In this document: positions 1-7,717 of the stretch, piece after piece
How the letters are laid out: each line of letters begins with the position of its first letter
How positions within the stretch are numbered: position 1 is the stretch's first letter
Translations under genes and position numbers: made by a program
Source of the DNA: Leifsonia virtsii
GTDB taxonomy: Bacteria; Actinomycetota; Actinomycetes; Actinomycetales; Microbacteriaceae
Assembly: GCF_030433675.1 (NCBI RefSeq)
Contig: NZ_JAROCB010000006.1
Span: 1 to 64,000, forward strand
Direction: 5' to 3'
DNA: 64,000 bases
The notes under the pieces: generated by a model
The model's database searches: none
What the model was told of the DNA's origin: nothing
The model's input: the letters and a program-made list of their open reading frames with translations, nothing else

Positions 1-198
1 CGCTCCTACGAGACGAAGGAAGGCGAGAAGCGCACCAGCATCGAGCTCGAGATCGACGAGATCGGCCCGTCGCTGCGTTACGCCACCGCTCAGATCACCC
101 GCGCCCAGTCGTCCGGCGGCCCAGAGGCCAACGCACCAGACGAGGAACCCTGGGACCGTTGGAACCAGGCACCATCAGACGAGCCGCTTCCGTACTGA
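1..198 (+). CDS. ssb: single-stranded DNA-binding protein, C-terminal part
   Basis: The window opens inside this gene; 65 codons remain, ending at TGA 196-198. The visible part finishes an OB-fold ([18 protein letters not shown] is typical of the last strands of bacterial SSB), followed by a low-complexity tail. SSB coats single-stranded DNA during replication, repair and conjugative transfer. The family's acidic tip is usually DDDIPF; here it ends DEPLPY, so the acidic-aromatic character is kept but the usual IPF is not. A plasmid-borne ssb copy fits the rep/par genes further on. The 5' end is outside the window. Confidence 0.85.
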   Translation, partial: RSYETKEGEKRTSIELEIDEIGPSLRYATAQITRAQSSGGPEANAPDEEPWDRWNQAPSDEPLPY

Positions 199-219
199 GT
201 GAATAACTGGAAGGGTCCA

Positions 220-252
220 AGCGCCCGGTGCCCAACGGCACCGGGCGCTCCT
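220..252. terminator. hairpin terminator between ssb and the surface-protein gene
   Basis: A perfect 13-bp stem (AGCGCCCGGTGCC, 220-232, pairing with 237-249) has a CAAC tetraloop. It lies 21 bp after the ssb stop and also downstream of the convergent surface-protein gene, so it can serve both. There is only a short T-containing tail (CCTT), so it is not a strong classical U-tract terminator. Confidence 0.7.
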
Positions 253-291
253 TCATGAGCGCCTCGGGGTATCAGATAGGCGCGTACCGAC

Positions 292-2511
292 TCAGAACCC
301 GCTGAAGCAATAGAAGAACCGGAAGTAGGTTCCGTTCAGGTTGTAGGTCCAGGGGAAGCTGAAGTCATAGGTCTCGTAGGCGTTGCCCTGGGGGCCGGGA
401 TCGTGAGCTCCGAACTGGACCGGGTCGGTGCACTGTGCGAACGGCACGTAGTAGCTGTTCAGGCCCACGTAGGCGGCCTGTGACGGCTTGTCCGGGATGG
501 GCACAGCCCCGGAGGTCGCGCCACCGATGTTGGCGCCGCAGGCGCTCAGGTTAGCCACCTCTGTACTGAGCGACGCGTTGCCTCCAAGCAGGGTGACGCT
601 CTTGATGCCCCAGCTCTGGATGTCGGCCAAAGTGCGCTGCGGGATGCACCAGCCGGGCACCGTGAACAGCGCCGAACCCTCCTTCGCTGCCAACGCTCCC
701 CCGGCCAGCGCGTCGGGGAAGTTCAGTCCGTTGGCCAAGTACACGTTTTTGGGCGGGTTCGCTGCGCTGTACTTGCCCTCGTTAAGCATCTGCGAGGTGG
801 CGAAGCGGTCAGAGCCATCGTTCTCGGTCACGTTGGCGATGCTGCGCAGATCGTTGACCAGGTAGGGCGGCATGCTGATGCCCCCACCCGCCGTGACGAT
901 ATTGAAAGGTGCCATCGAGCGGATCAGGTTCATCGTCTCTGCATCGATGTGCCCCAGGTTGGTGTTGATCAGCACCACCGGCGAACTGGTGGACCCGGAG
1001 ATAGCGGAGGCGGACAGCGCGTCGGGGAAGTTCAGGCCCGAGGCGACGTACACGGTGTCGTTGTTGCCAGGGAAGGCGTAGGAGAGCAGAGCCTTGTTGG
1101 TGGCAAACCGGTCCCCGCCGGTGACGCGGGTGATCGACGGAGCCAGTTTGGAAAGCGCGGAGTACACGCTGCCGCTCACGCTGTTCGGACCGCCCACCAC
1201 GACGATCTGGCTGGGATGGAGTCGCCGTATCTCCGCTGCGGTGGCATCAGGAAGGGACCAGCTTGTGGTGAGGAGCAGCGGGCCGCCCTGCTTGACCGCG
1301 GCAGGGCCGGCGCCCAGCGCGTCGGGGTAGCCCAGACCGGAGGCGACGTAGACCACCGGCGCGGTACCGGGATAGGACTGTTGGGAGATGCTCACCGCAG
1401 TGGTGAAGCGATCCCCTCCACTGACTCGCGCGGTCGTCGGCGGCGTCGTGGAGGCCAACGTAAGTCGAGTCACCGATGCGGAGCCGCCGTTGGCGACCAA
1501 CGCCGCGTTCCCAGTCGGCGAGATGGCGATGTCCCGCGGGTACTTGCCGGCGGCGAGCGGAGCGCCCTCCTTCATCCTGGCCAGGTTGATCACCGAGACG
1601 GTGCCGGCGACCAGGTTGGTGATGTAGGCGCTCTGGCCGTCGGGAGTCAGCGCCAGCTGTCCTCGGTCGGCTCCGCCGTTGGGCGTGGGGAAGTAGGTCG
1701 CAGGGGCGTAGCTGATTGTCTGGATCACGCGAGCGCTGGCGACGTCGATTACCGACAGCGAGGCGGTGTAGGAGTTGCTGGACGCGCCCTGCTCCGAGAC
1801 GTATGCCTTGCTCCCGTCAGGAGAGAACTTCACGTCCTGCGGATACCAGGGCAACGTGATCGTGCCGGTGACCGTGTTGCTCGCCGTGCTGATCGCCGAG
1901 ATGGTGGAGTCCACGTGGTTGAGCGCGTACAGCTGGGTGCCGTCAGGTGATAGCGCCAGTGCCGTGGGCCACTCACCCACCGGGATGGTAGCGGTGACGG
2001 CATTGCTGCTCAGGTTCACCACCGACACCGTCTTGGTCCCCTGCTGAGTGGTCCCCGGCGAGCCATTGCTCACGTAGGCGGTCGAACCATCAGCGGTGAG
2101 TGCGATCCGCTCGGGATACTTGAACCCAGTGATGGTGGCAGTGACCGTCTTGGTGGCGGTGTCGATCACCGAGACGGTGTGGCTGCTGTAGTTGGCCACG
2201 TAAACTCTGGCGCCGCTCTTGCTGACGCTCACGCCGTGGGGGTTGATCCCCACCGGGATGGTGGCTGCAACCTGCCCGGTGTTCGGGTTGATCACCGACA
2301 CGCTGCCCGGGTTCTCCGCGTCGAGGTCGTTGGTGACATACGCGGCCGAGCCATCAGGCGAGAACGCCACCGACGCAGGATTGTTGCCCACCGTGAAGGT
2401 TCCCGTGTCGGCGCTGGCTGGAGCCGAGGCAATCACTCCTGCGACCAGCAGCAGCGCGGTGGCAGCGATGATCGAGCCTGCCTTGGACAGCGAACCTGTC
2501 AACGGTTGCAC
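292..2511 (-). CDS. secreted YVTN beta-propeller protein with cell wall-binding repeats
   Basis: A 739-residue exported protein. The first 34 residues are a signal peptide with a hydrophobic core and an APASA cleavage site. Residues ~36-350 carry repeated NPxSVAFSPDGSxAYVTN-type blades of a YVTN-family beta-propeller. Residues ~359-650 hold three cell wall-binding type 2 repeats, recognisable from SGGDRFTTA, TGGDRFATN and DGSDRFATS with VYVASGLxxPDAL. The last ~85 residues are unique. The start is the GTG at 2511, because AGGAAGG lies 5 nt before it; an ATG at 2589 in the same frame has no comparable site. Known: CWB2 repeats attach proteins non-covalently to the wall. Inferred: a surface or adhesion role. 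The ligand is unknown. Confidence 0.8.
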   Translation of the reverse strand: MQPLTGSLSKAGSIIAATALLLVAGVIASAPASADTGTFTVGNNPASVAFSPDGSAAYVTNDLDAENPGSVSVINPNTGQVAATIPVGINPHGVSVSKSGARVYVANYSSHTVSVIDTATKTVTATITGFKYPERIALTADGSTAYVSNGSPGTTQQGTKTVSVVNLSSNAVTATIPVGEWPTALALSPDGTQLYALNHVDSTISAISTASNTVTGTITLPWYPQDVKFSPDGSKAYVSEQGASSNSYTASLSVIDVASARVIQTISYAPATYFPTPNGGADRGQLALTPDGQSAYITNLVAGTVSVINLARMKEGAPLAAGKYPRDIAISPTGNAALVANGGSASVTRLTLASTTPPTTARVSGGDRFTTAVSISQQSYPGTAPVVYVASGLGYPDALGAGPAAVKQGGPLLLTTSWSLPDATAAEIRRLHPSQIVVVGGPNSVSGSVYSALSKLAPSITRVTGGDRFATNKALLSYAFPGNNDTVYVASGLNFPDALSASAISGSTSSPVVLINTNLGHIDAETMNLIRSMAPFNIVTAGGGISMPPYLVNDLRSIANVTENDGSDRFATSQMLNEGKYSAANPPKNVYLANGLNFPDALAGGALAAKEGSALFTVPGWCIPQRTLADIQSWGIKSVTLLGGNASLSTEVANLSACGANIGGATSGAVPIPDKPSQAAYVGLNSYYVPFAQCTDPVQFGAHDPGPQGNAYETYDFSFPWTYNLNGTYFRFFYCFSGF

Positions 2512-2607
2512 GTGGGCCTTCCTGTGAGACGAGCAGCTCTCTCCGTCTGCTCTCGAATGATTCTGATGGCGTACTCGAGTGCGGGGCACGTTCGCGGCCT
2601 TCGAGAC

Positions 2608-2826
2608 TCAGGTCTCGGAGTCAGCTTCGCTTGTCGGTGCCTCTCCCGGAATCGGCTCCCCCAAGACCTTGCTCGCGCGAAGCAGTCCCGCCGTTCGCAA
2701 GAACGGCGATGGCTTCTCCTCCGCGCGCTGCGCGGCGCGCTCGATGAACGCCTGCTGCACAGCGCTCATTCGCACATGGTTGTCGGCGGAAAGCCGCTCA
2801 TCGTCCTTCTTCGGTGGCCGTGGCAT
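2608..2826 (-). CDS. small ribbon-helix-helix-like DNA-binding protein
   Basis: 72 residues, basic N-terminus (MPRPPKKDDERLSADNHV), then a helical segment (MSAVQQAFIERAAQRAEE) like the RHH proteins found beside plasmid maintenance or mobilization genes. The frame continues upstream to a GTG at 2862, but that lies inside the promoter/operator; the ATG at 2826 has TATACT exactly 6 nt before it, so a leaderless transcript is likely. A set of repeats overlaps its promoter and that of the divergent gene at 2930, so it may autoregulate. RHH assignment is from pattern only. Confidence 0.5.
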   Translation of the reverse strand: MPRPPKKDDERLSADNHVRMSAVQQAFIERAAQRAEEKPSPFLRTAGLLRASKVLGEPIPGEAPTSEADSET

Positions 2827-2831
2827 GACGC

Positions 2832-2902
2832 GAGTATATCCGTAGACCAAAAACGTTGACACTATTCGAGTTATTGGTCTACGGTTTCGGTTATTGGTCT
2901 AC
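2832..2902. promoter_or_regulatory. divergent promoter with repeated operator
   Basis: TTATTGGTCTAC occurs twice in direct orientation (2871-2882 and 2891-2902, 20-bp period). Its core also occurs inverted: CCGTAGACCAA at 2840-2850 against TTGGTCTACGG at 2874-2884. A plus-strand promoter TTGACA (2856-2861), 18 bp, TACGGT (2880-2885) overlaps the repeats, and a minus-strand TATACT (2833-2838) sits 6 nt before the ATG at 2826. This is the arrangement expected for a self-repressing DNA-binding protein that also controls its divergent neighbour. Confidence 0.6.
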
Positions 2903-2929
2903 AGAAACGAAAGGAAGGGGCCACCACGG

Positions 2930-3451
2930 ATGACAGCACACACGAAGATCGCCGAGCCGCTCCCGGGTCGTGGAGGGGCTATTCAGCTCGTCCATTACTT
3001 CCCGACTCGTGATGGCTGGTCCTCCGAGATCGTGGAGGGGAAGTACCTCTCGGCTACTACCTCGACGATCAGGATCAGACGCGACGACAAAACAGTGGAT
3101 TTGGACCGCCGACAGTGGGCGGTCTGCATTTCGGATCCGCCGATCGAGGCTGCCCCTGCGGGTGATGCGCCGAAGTCAACGGCGGAGACGACCGCCGACC
3201 CGTTGGCACCCGCGCCCTCCTGCCCGGCCGTTCGTACCCGTTTCGTGGATGACCCCGACGTCGAGGACATTCGGCCGGTCGGGTCTCACGGGAAGCAGCG
3301 GGCCGGCACGCGCCGGTGCGGGCAGTGCGGCGCCGTGGTGACGGTAACGCAACGACTTGCTGGAGGTGAGCCGGCTTCCGCCTGGCTCTACGAGGCGCAC
3401 ACCGTCCCGCGCACGGACGCCGAGCAGGAAAAGGAGTCCGCTACCGCCTGA
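2930..3451 (+). CDS. hypothetical protein with a single CxxC pair
   Basis: 173 residues. Start ATG 2930 is supported by AAGGAAGGGG ending 9 nt upstream; the frame opens earlier at 2894, inside the operator region. The N-terminal ~70 residues (VHYFPTRDGWSSEIVEGKY, then IRIRRDDKTVDLDRRQW) look like a compact beta domain. A proline/alanine-rich linker follows, and a C-terminal segment has RRCGQCGAVVTV, half of a possible zinc site. It is divergent from the RHH-like gene and probably regulated by it. I do not recognise the family. Confidence 0.55.
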   Translation: MTAHTKIAEPLPGRGGAIQLVHYFPTRDGWSSEIVEGKYLSATTSTIRIRRDDKTVDLDRRQWAVCISDPPIEAAPAGDAPKSTAETTADPLAPAPSCPAVRTRFVDDPDVEDIRPVGSHGKQRAGTRRCGQCGAVVTVTQRLAGGEPASAWLYEAHTVPRTDAEQEKESATA

Positions 3452-3580
3452 CGACCTTACCGACCCCGGACCAGCGACCGAGAGTGAGAACAAACCACCT
3501 CGGTCTCACCACAGCATCAGCCCGCTTCGGGCGAATCCGTGAGCGCCGAGCGCTCTAACCTAACCAAGGGGGAAATCACC

Positions 3581-4828
3581 TTGAGCACTGAGAACACCGA
3601 GGCCGCGCGTCCGCGAGGTCTGAACCGGCTCTGGACAGGGGCACACTCGCATCGCGGGTCCGCGATCGCGGCGGGTGCGAGCGCTGTGGTCATCATCGCG
3701 GCGGCCGCCGTCGGCATCCCGGCGGGCATCAGCACCGTGCAGCACTCCGACGCCGATGCGGCCTATCAGGCTGCCCGCGTTAAGGCGGTCACGCAGTACC
3801 GGCAGGACCTCAAGGCGCAGAAGGAGTTTGCCACCGCTCTCGCGGCCGCCGGTGCCCTACAGAAGCAGCTGACGCAGATTCACGACGAGGCCAAGGCCGG
3901 GAAGTACCTGCCGGATGCGCAGGTTAAGGCGCTGGATGCACAGCTCGCTCAGTTGAAGATGTACGCCGCCTTCAAGGCCGGAGCTCCGGTCCAGGACCCG
4001 CGCCCAGCTGGTAAGCCGTCCTCGACGACCGCGCAGCTTCGGAGTGAGACAGCACGGCTGACGGCGCTGTTCGATCGTCAGGCCGGTGCGGCGGGCAACA
4101 CGCTGAAGGGCGGCCCTGGGATTACTGCCCAGGTCAAGACGACCAATCGAGCACTCGCTCAGATCGTCACGGGCCTGGACAAATCGGCCAACGTGGCCGC
4201 CGTCCCCGCCCTCGATGTCGACGCGAAGGGCATCATCACGGCATTGGCGAAGGCGGGTCAGGGCGAAAAGGACGCACTGGCGAATGCTGCGGCCGCGGCG
4301 AAGAAGGCCGTGACGGACGGCAAGAGCCCTGCACCTCTGCTGCTGGACTTCCTGGCCAAGGCCAAGGCAGTGCACGACTCGCATGACAAGACAGTCGCGG
4401 CAGAGGCGGCAGCGGCAGCGCAGGCCGCGGCCGAGGCGGCTGCTCGGGCTGGTCAGTCCAGCTACACAGATCCCAGCACGGGAGAGGTTCGCCAAACCCC
4501 ACGCGGGAGCGGCGGCGGCGGCCGTGGCGGATCGGGCGGCGGAGGTTCCACCGGTGGCGGAGGTTCCACAGGGGGTGGCGGTTCTGCCGGCGGCGGCGGT
4601 TCCACGGGCGGTGGCGGCGGCGGTGGCGGCTATACGCCTCCGCCGGTGGACCACACCCCGCACGTCAACGCGGGCGGCGCATACACGCCCGGCTGCGATG
4701 GAGCCTTCAGCTACTCGCAGACCACCTCGAGCGGCGGGGCGATCAGCATCAACGTCGGCTACCCGTACAGCTACAGCACGTTCTCGACCTCCGACGGGTG
4801 GGGCCTCTCGGTCTACGCTTGCATCTAG
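3581..4828 (+). CDS. membrane-anchored extracellular protein with coiled region and glycine-rich linker
   Basis: 415 residues from the TTG at 3581, chosen because AAGGGGG lies 8 nt upstream; a GTG at 3539 in frame has no ribosome-binding site. After ~30 cytoplasmic residues comes one membrane helix (SAIAAGASAVVIIAAAAVG). A long Ala/Lys/Gln-rich helical region follows (~60-300), then a linker with repeated GGGGS units (~320-375), and a ~50-residue C-terminal domain rich in Tyr/Ser with two cysteines that could form a disulfide. The layout suggests a stalk holding a small terminal domain outside the membrane. No enzyme motif was seen and the family is not recognised. Confidence 0.6.
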   Translation: MSTENTEAARPRGLNRLWTGAHSHRGSAIAAGASAVVIIAAAAVGIPAGISTVQHSDADAAYQAARVKAVTQYRQDLKAQKEFATALAAAGALQKQLTQIHDEAKAGKYLPDAQVKALDAQLAQLKMYAAFKAGAPVQDPRPAGKPSSTTAQLRSETARLTALFDRQAGAAGNTLKGGPGITAQVKTTNRALAQIVTGLDKSANVAAVPALDVDAKGIITALAKAGQGEKDALANAAAAAKKAVTDGKSPAPLLLDFLAKAKAVHDSHDKTVAAEAAAAAQAAAEAAARAGQSSYTDPSTGEVRQTPRGSGGGGRGGSGGGGSTGGGGSTGGGGSAGGGGSTGGGGGGGGYTPPPVDHTPHVNAGGAYTPGCDGAFSYSQTTSSGGAISINVGYPYSYSTFSTSDGWGLSVYACI

Positions 4829-4857
4829 GCCGCATCCCTCCCCCTTGGGATGCTCTC

Positions 4858-4895
4858 GGCGCCCCGCCCTCCCCCGGGCGGGGCGCCGCTTTTTC
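4858..4895 (+). terminator. Rho-independent terminator
   Basis: A 12-bp GC stem (GGCGCCCCGCCC, 4858-4869, with 4876-4887) and a 6-nt loop are followed by GCTTTTTC. It ends the gene at 3581-4828. Confidence 0.9.
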
Positions 4896-4908
4896 TCGTC
4901 CACACGCC

Positions 4909-4946
4909 AGAACCCCGCGAGCTTGATGAGCCCGCGGGGTTCTTCC
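4909..4946. terminator. second terminator serving the convergent pilus operon
   Basis: AGAACCCCGCG (4909-4919) pairs perfectly with CGCGGGGTTCT (4933-4943) across a 13-nt loop. It sits 20 bp beyond the last gene of the minus-strand pilus operon and is symmetric enough to act in both directions. Confidence 0.75.
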
Positions 4947-4965
4947 GATGGTCTGGCGTTCGCGC

Positions 4966-5706
4966 TTAGGGAGCCACGGCCGCGACCATCACCACCGTGC
5001 GGCCGTCCTCCGTCGACGCCGACGCGAACGACACCTCAGTGCCTGTCGACGCCAGCAGCAGTTGCCGCACGTCCGCGGGGCCATCCTTCTGCGCAGAGCC
5101 GAACAGCAGGATCTTCTCGTCGATGCCGCCGGCGCCGGCGATCAAGGCGACTGGTCTCCCGCACAGCGTCGTGACGCCGAACGCAGACTTCCCGTCGTAA
5201 TCGTGAGTATGTTCGCGCACCCAGCTCTCCATGCACGTGTCGGGCACTAACGTCGCGGCGACGGGTTGTGCCGCGGATCCGCTCACCATCGCGCGCGCCA
5301 TCAGCAGGTCCTTCGTGAAGGAGTCGGCGAACAGCGCCGTCGTCGAGCGCGCCGGCGATGCGGGATCAGCCGCACCTGCCGGCATCGTGCGGTTGGCGGC
5401 CACCTGCGGCTGCGGTGGCGGCGTGTAGGCCGCCTCCGGGTCCTGACCGGACTTCGCGTTCGCCTCCTCGCGCTTCTTCTCGTCGGCCGCCGCCTCCTGC
5501 CTCATCTTCAGCTCCGCGGCCGCGCGTTTCTCCTTCGTCTCGCCGACCGGGTGGTGCTGCGCGTACACACGGTCGGCCGCCGACTGGGCACCCAGCGCGC
5601 CCACGCCGAAGAAGAGACCTCCTGCGGCGATCGCCACCGCGGCGGCGGCTCCAGCCACCGTGAAGGCTTTCCCCCGCGGCGACATTCCCTTCCTGTGCGC
5701 GCTCAC
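4966..5706 (-). CDS. membrane-anchored protein, last gene of the pilus-like operon
   Basis: 246 residues. The start is the GTG at 5706, which overlaps the TGA of the preceding gene (GTGA), so translation is coupled. A short basic N-terminus is followed by one hydrophobic segment (AFTVAGAAAAVAIAAGGLFF), then a charged, probably helical region (KEKRAAAELKMRQEAAADEK), a proline-rich linker, and a ~130-residue extracytoplasmic domain with two cysteines (DTCMESW, TTLCGRP). The frame remains open far upstream, but that is antisense overlap without meaning. Its position suggests an accessory or assembly factor of the pilus. Function unknown. Confidence 0.6.
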   Translation of the reverse strand: MSAHRKGMSPRGKAFTVAGAAAAVAIAAGGLFFGVGALGAQSAADRVYAQHHPVGETKEKRAAAELKMRQEAAADEKKREEANAKSGQDPEAAYTPPPQPQVAANRTMPAGAADPASPARSTTALFADSFTKDLLMARAMVSGSAAQPVAATLVPDTCMESWVREHTHDYDGKSAFGVTTLCGRPVALIAGAGGIDEKILLFGSAQKDGPADVRQLLLASTGTEVSFASASTEDGRTVVMVAAVAP

Positions 5707-7712
5707 GGGAGCACCGTCACCGTCACGCCCGCACCGACCGGACTCATCGGACTGACGTATCCCCACGGAGTGGCGCAGTTGTACTGCGCGTTCGTGTACG
5801 TCACGTTGCGGGCTACCGCGTTGGGAAGCTGCCAGTAATCCCCGAACCCGAAGTTGTGCCAATACTGGCCGCCGCCCCAGTCGGTGGACATCCAGCCGTT
5901 CGAGTTGAGGTTCGATCCGGCGGCGCAATAGGTGACGTAGTTCACCGCGAGCGACGAGCAGCCGCTGGGGGCGTTGCACGTCGAGTGCGTCCAGTAGACC
6001 GGGGCCGTGTACGTGTAGATGTTGTAGGCATTCCACACCGGCGCGCCGGGCTGCGCCATGGGGGTGATCCACTCGCGCGATTGCACCTGCACGACGGGGC
6101 TGTAGAGCCCGGTGGGCGACGCGCATCGGGTCTGAAGCCCCATCCCGTAGGGGTAGCCCTGGAGCGCGTATGAGGGCCCCCAGTTCACCTGGGTGAGGTT
6201 CGCGGTCCACGGGCCCTGGTACTGAATGGCGTTGTTGTACGTCTTGCTCGTGGTGCCTGCATGGTTCTCAAGCTGCGACGCCTGCAGCGTCGTTCCCGCC
6301 GGGCACGTGCCGGTGAAGTTCCACTTCACATTGCCCGAGACGTAGTTGCCGTTGTAGCCCGTGCGTGTGTAGGTCATGTTGGCCCCCGCGGGGGTGGTCG
6401 GCCAGGCCGTGGCGATCGTGGCGGGCGCTGACTTCACGACGTCCTGGCTGACGGTCGCGTTGACCCAGAACGTGATCGTGGCACCGTACGTCGTACCGGT
6501 CGTAAAGGTCATCGTTGCGGTGAGCGCTGTGGTGTTGGCCATGTCGTTGTCGGTGCCGAAGTTGGTCGCCCACTCCGGCCGGTACATGGTCGAGAGGCTG
6601 GAGACCGCCGACCAGCTGAGAACATACTGCTCGGGCGTGGCGCCCTGCTTGACGGTCAGTAGAGGCGTCGGCACCGATTGGTGATAGTCACGCTGATCCT
6701 GCACGGTCATGCTGTTGTCGCCGCAGGATGCAACGGCAAGGACGGTGCCCTCGCTGCCGTTCTGCACGCCTGCGAGTTCCACGGCGTATGCGGCTCCCGT
6801 GAGCGGGACCACCGTGATGGTGGAGACTGGCGGCAGGCCGGTGGGGGCGGTGGGGGTGTAGGTGATGGTCAACGTGGTGGTTCCTGCCGCGCAGACGCCC
6901 CCGGTGATGGTGATGGTGGCACCTTCTCGGACGCCGGAGTAGGCGGCTCCCGCGCTCGTCGAGCGTCCGATCCCGGTGATGGTCAGCTGTGACGGCGCGA
7001 CGACGGGTGTCGCCGGGGGGACGTAGTGAAGACTCGGGTCCGCCTGCGGCACGTTGGTGATCCGGGTGGTGCCGACGTACTGGCGGCTCTTCGCGTACGT
7101 GCCGACGCGATCGGCAGCGGTCGAAAGGTCCAGGGTGACGCGGTAGGGGCGCAGGTCCGTCCAGTCGGCGTCTGAGACGGTGGAGGGGCGGGATCCGCTC
7201 GCGAGGGTGGGGTTGCCGGCGATGTCGAAGGTGATCGTTCGGCCGCCGAGGTTCTCCACGGCGAAGGTCACCGTGCTCAGCTCCCCTACCTCGAGCGTGC
7301 CGTCGGTGCTTGGGAAGGTCGCCGCCGGGGTGCTGGCCGTGCAGGCGCCCGCCGTCGTCGTCTCCTTAGTGAAGACTGCCTTGTGGCCTCCTGCTTCGCC
7401 CGCCTCCCACACCTTGACGCCGCAGCTCCCGGCTGCGGTGGTTGTGAGGATGGCGATCGCACTATCGCCTAGGCCTTTCACCACGGTTGAGGCCTGCACG
7501 TCCTTCTCGAACTGCAGGCTATTGACGTTATACCGGCCGTTGGTGGCGGCCGTGGCGGAGACTGACGCGATCAGCGTCGCGACGACGACGAACAGTATCG
7601 CCGCGACGGTGAAGACCTTGACGCCGATTGGGAGCGCCACAACCTCCTCGCGAAGATTCAGCTCGCCGCGACGGTCGGTCAGCAGGGTGCGGAGGTGAGT
7701 TCTGAGCTTCAT
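5703..7712 (-). CDS. large pseudopilin-like surface protein
   Basis: 669 residues; ATG at 7712 with GGAAG about 10 nt upstream, 5 nt after the previous stop. The N-terminus (RTLLTDRRGELNLREEVV) carries the DRRG motif shared by two neighbours, just before a membrane helix (VKVFTVAAILFVVVATLIA). The rest is Thr/Ser/Gly/Tyr-rich with beta repeats of fibronectin or Ig-like character (TITGIGRSTS, GATITITGG) and several paired cysteines near the C-terminus. Inferred: processed by the operon's prepilin peptidase and displayed as a minor pilin or tip adhesin. A simple membrane anchor is the alternative. Confidence 0.6.
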   Translation of the reverse strand: MKLRTHLRTLLTDRRGELNLREEVVALPIGVKVFTVAAILFVVVATLIASVSATAATNGRYNVNSLQFEKDVQASTVVKGLGDSAIAILTTTAAGSCGVKVWEAGEAGGHKAVFTKETTTAGACTASTPAATFPSTDGTLEVGELSTVTFAVENLGGRTITFDIAGNPTLASGSRPSTVSDADWTDLRPYRVTLDLSTAADRVGTYAKSRQYVGTTRITNVPQADPSLHYVPPATPVVAPSQLTITGIGRSTSAGAAYSGVREGATITITGGVCAAGTTTLTITYTPTAPTGLPPVSTITVVPLTGAAYAVELAGVQNGSEGTVLAVASCGDNSMTVQDQRDYHQSVPTPLLTVKQGATPEQYVLSWSAVSSLSTMYRPEWATNFGTDNDMANTTALTATMTFTTGTTYGATITFWVNATVSQDVVKSAPATIATAWPTTPAGANMTYTRTGYNGNYVSGNVKWNFTGTCPAGTTLQASQLENHAGTTSKTYNNAIQYQGPWTANLTQVNWGPSYALQGYPYGMGLQTRCASPTGLYSPVVQVQSREWITPMAQPGAPVWNAYNIYTYTAPVYWTHSTCNAPSGCSSLAVNYVTYCAAGSNLNSNGWMSTDWGGGQYWHNFGFGDYWQLPNAVARNVTYTNAQYNCATPWGYVSPMSPVGAGVTVTVLP

Positions 7713-7717
7713 GTCGT

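Noticed and set aside
949-1950. 333-codon plus-strand frame opposite the CWB2 protein gene
   Set aside because: Composition is Arg/Gly/Val-rich antisense of a high-GC gene; no family pattern or ribosome-binding site.
4500-4640. GGC/GGT-rich run taken as a tandem DNA repeat array
   Set aside because: Explained as codons of the GGGGS linker; the DNA repeats are imperfect.
3857-4903. 348-codon minus-strand frame opposite the glycine-rich protein gene
   Set aside because: Mirror of the Gly/Ala-rich coding strand and runs through the terminator.
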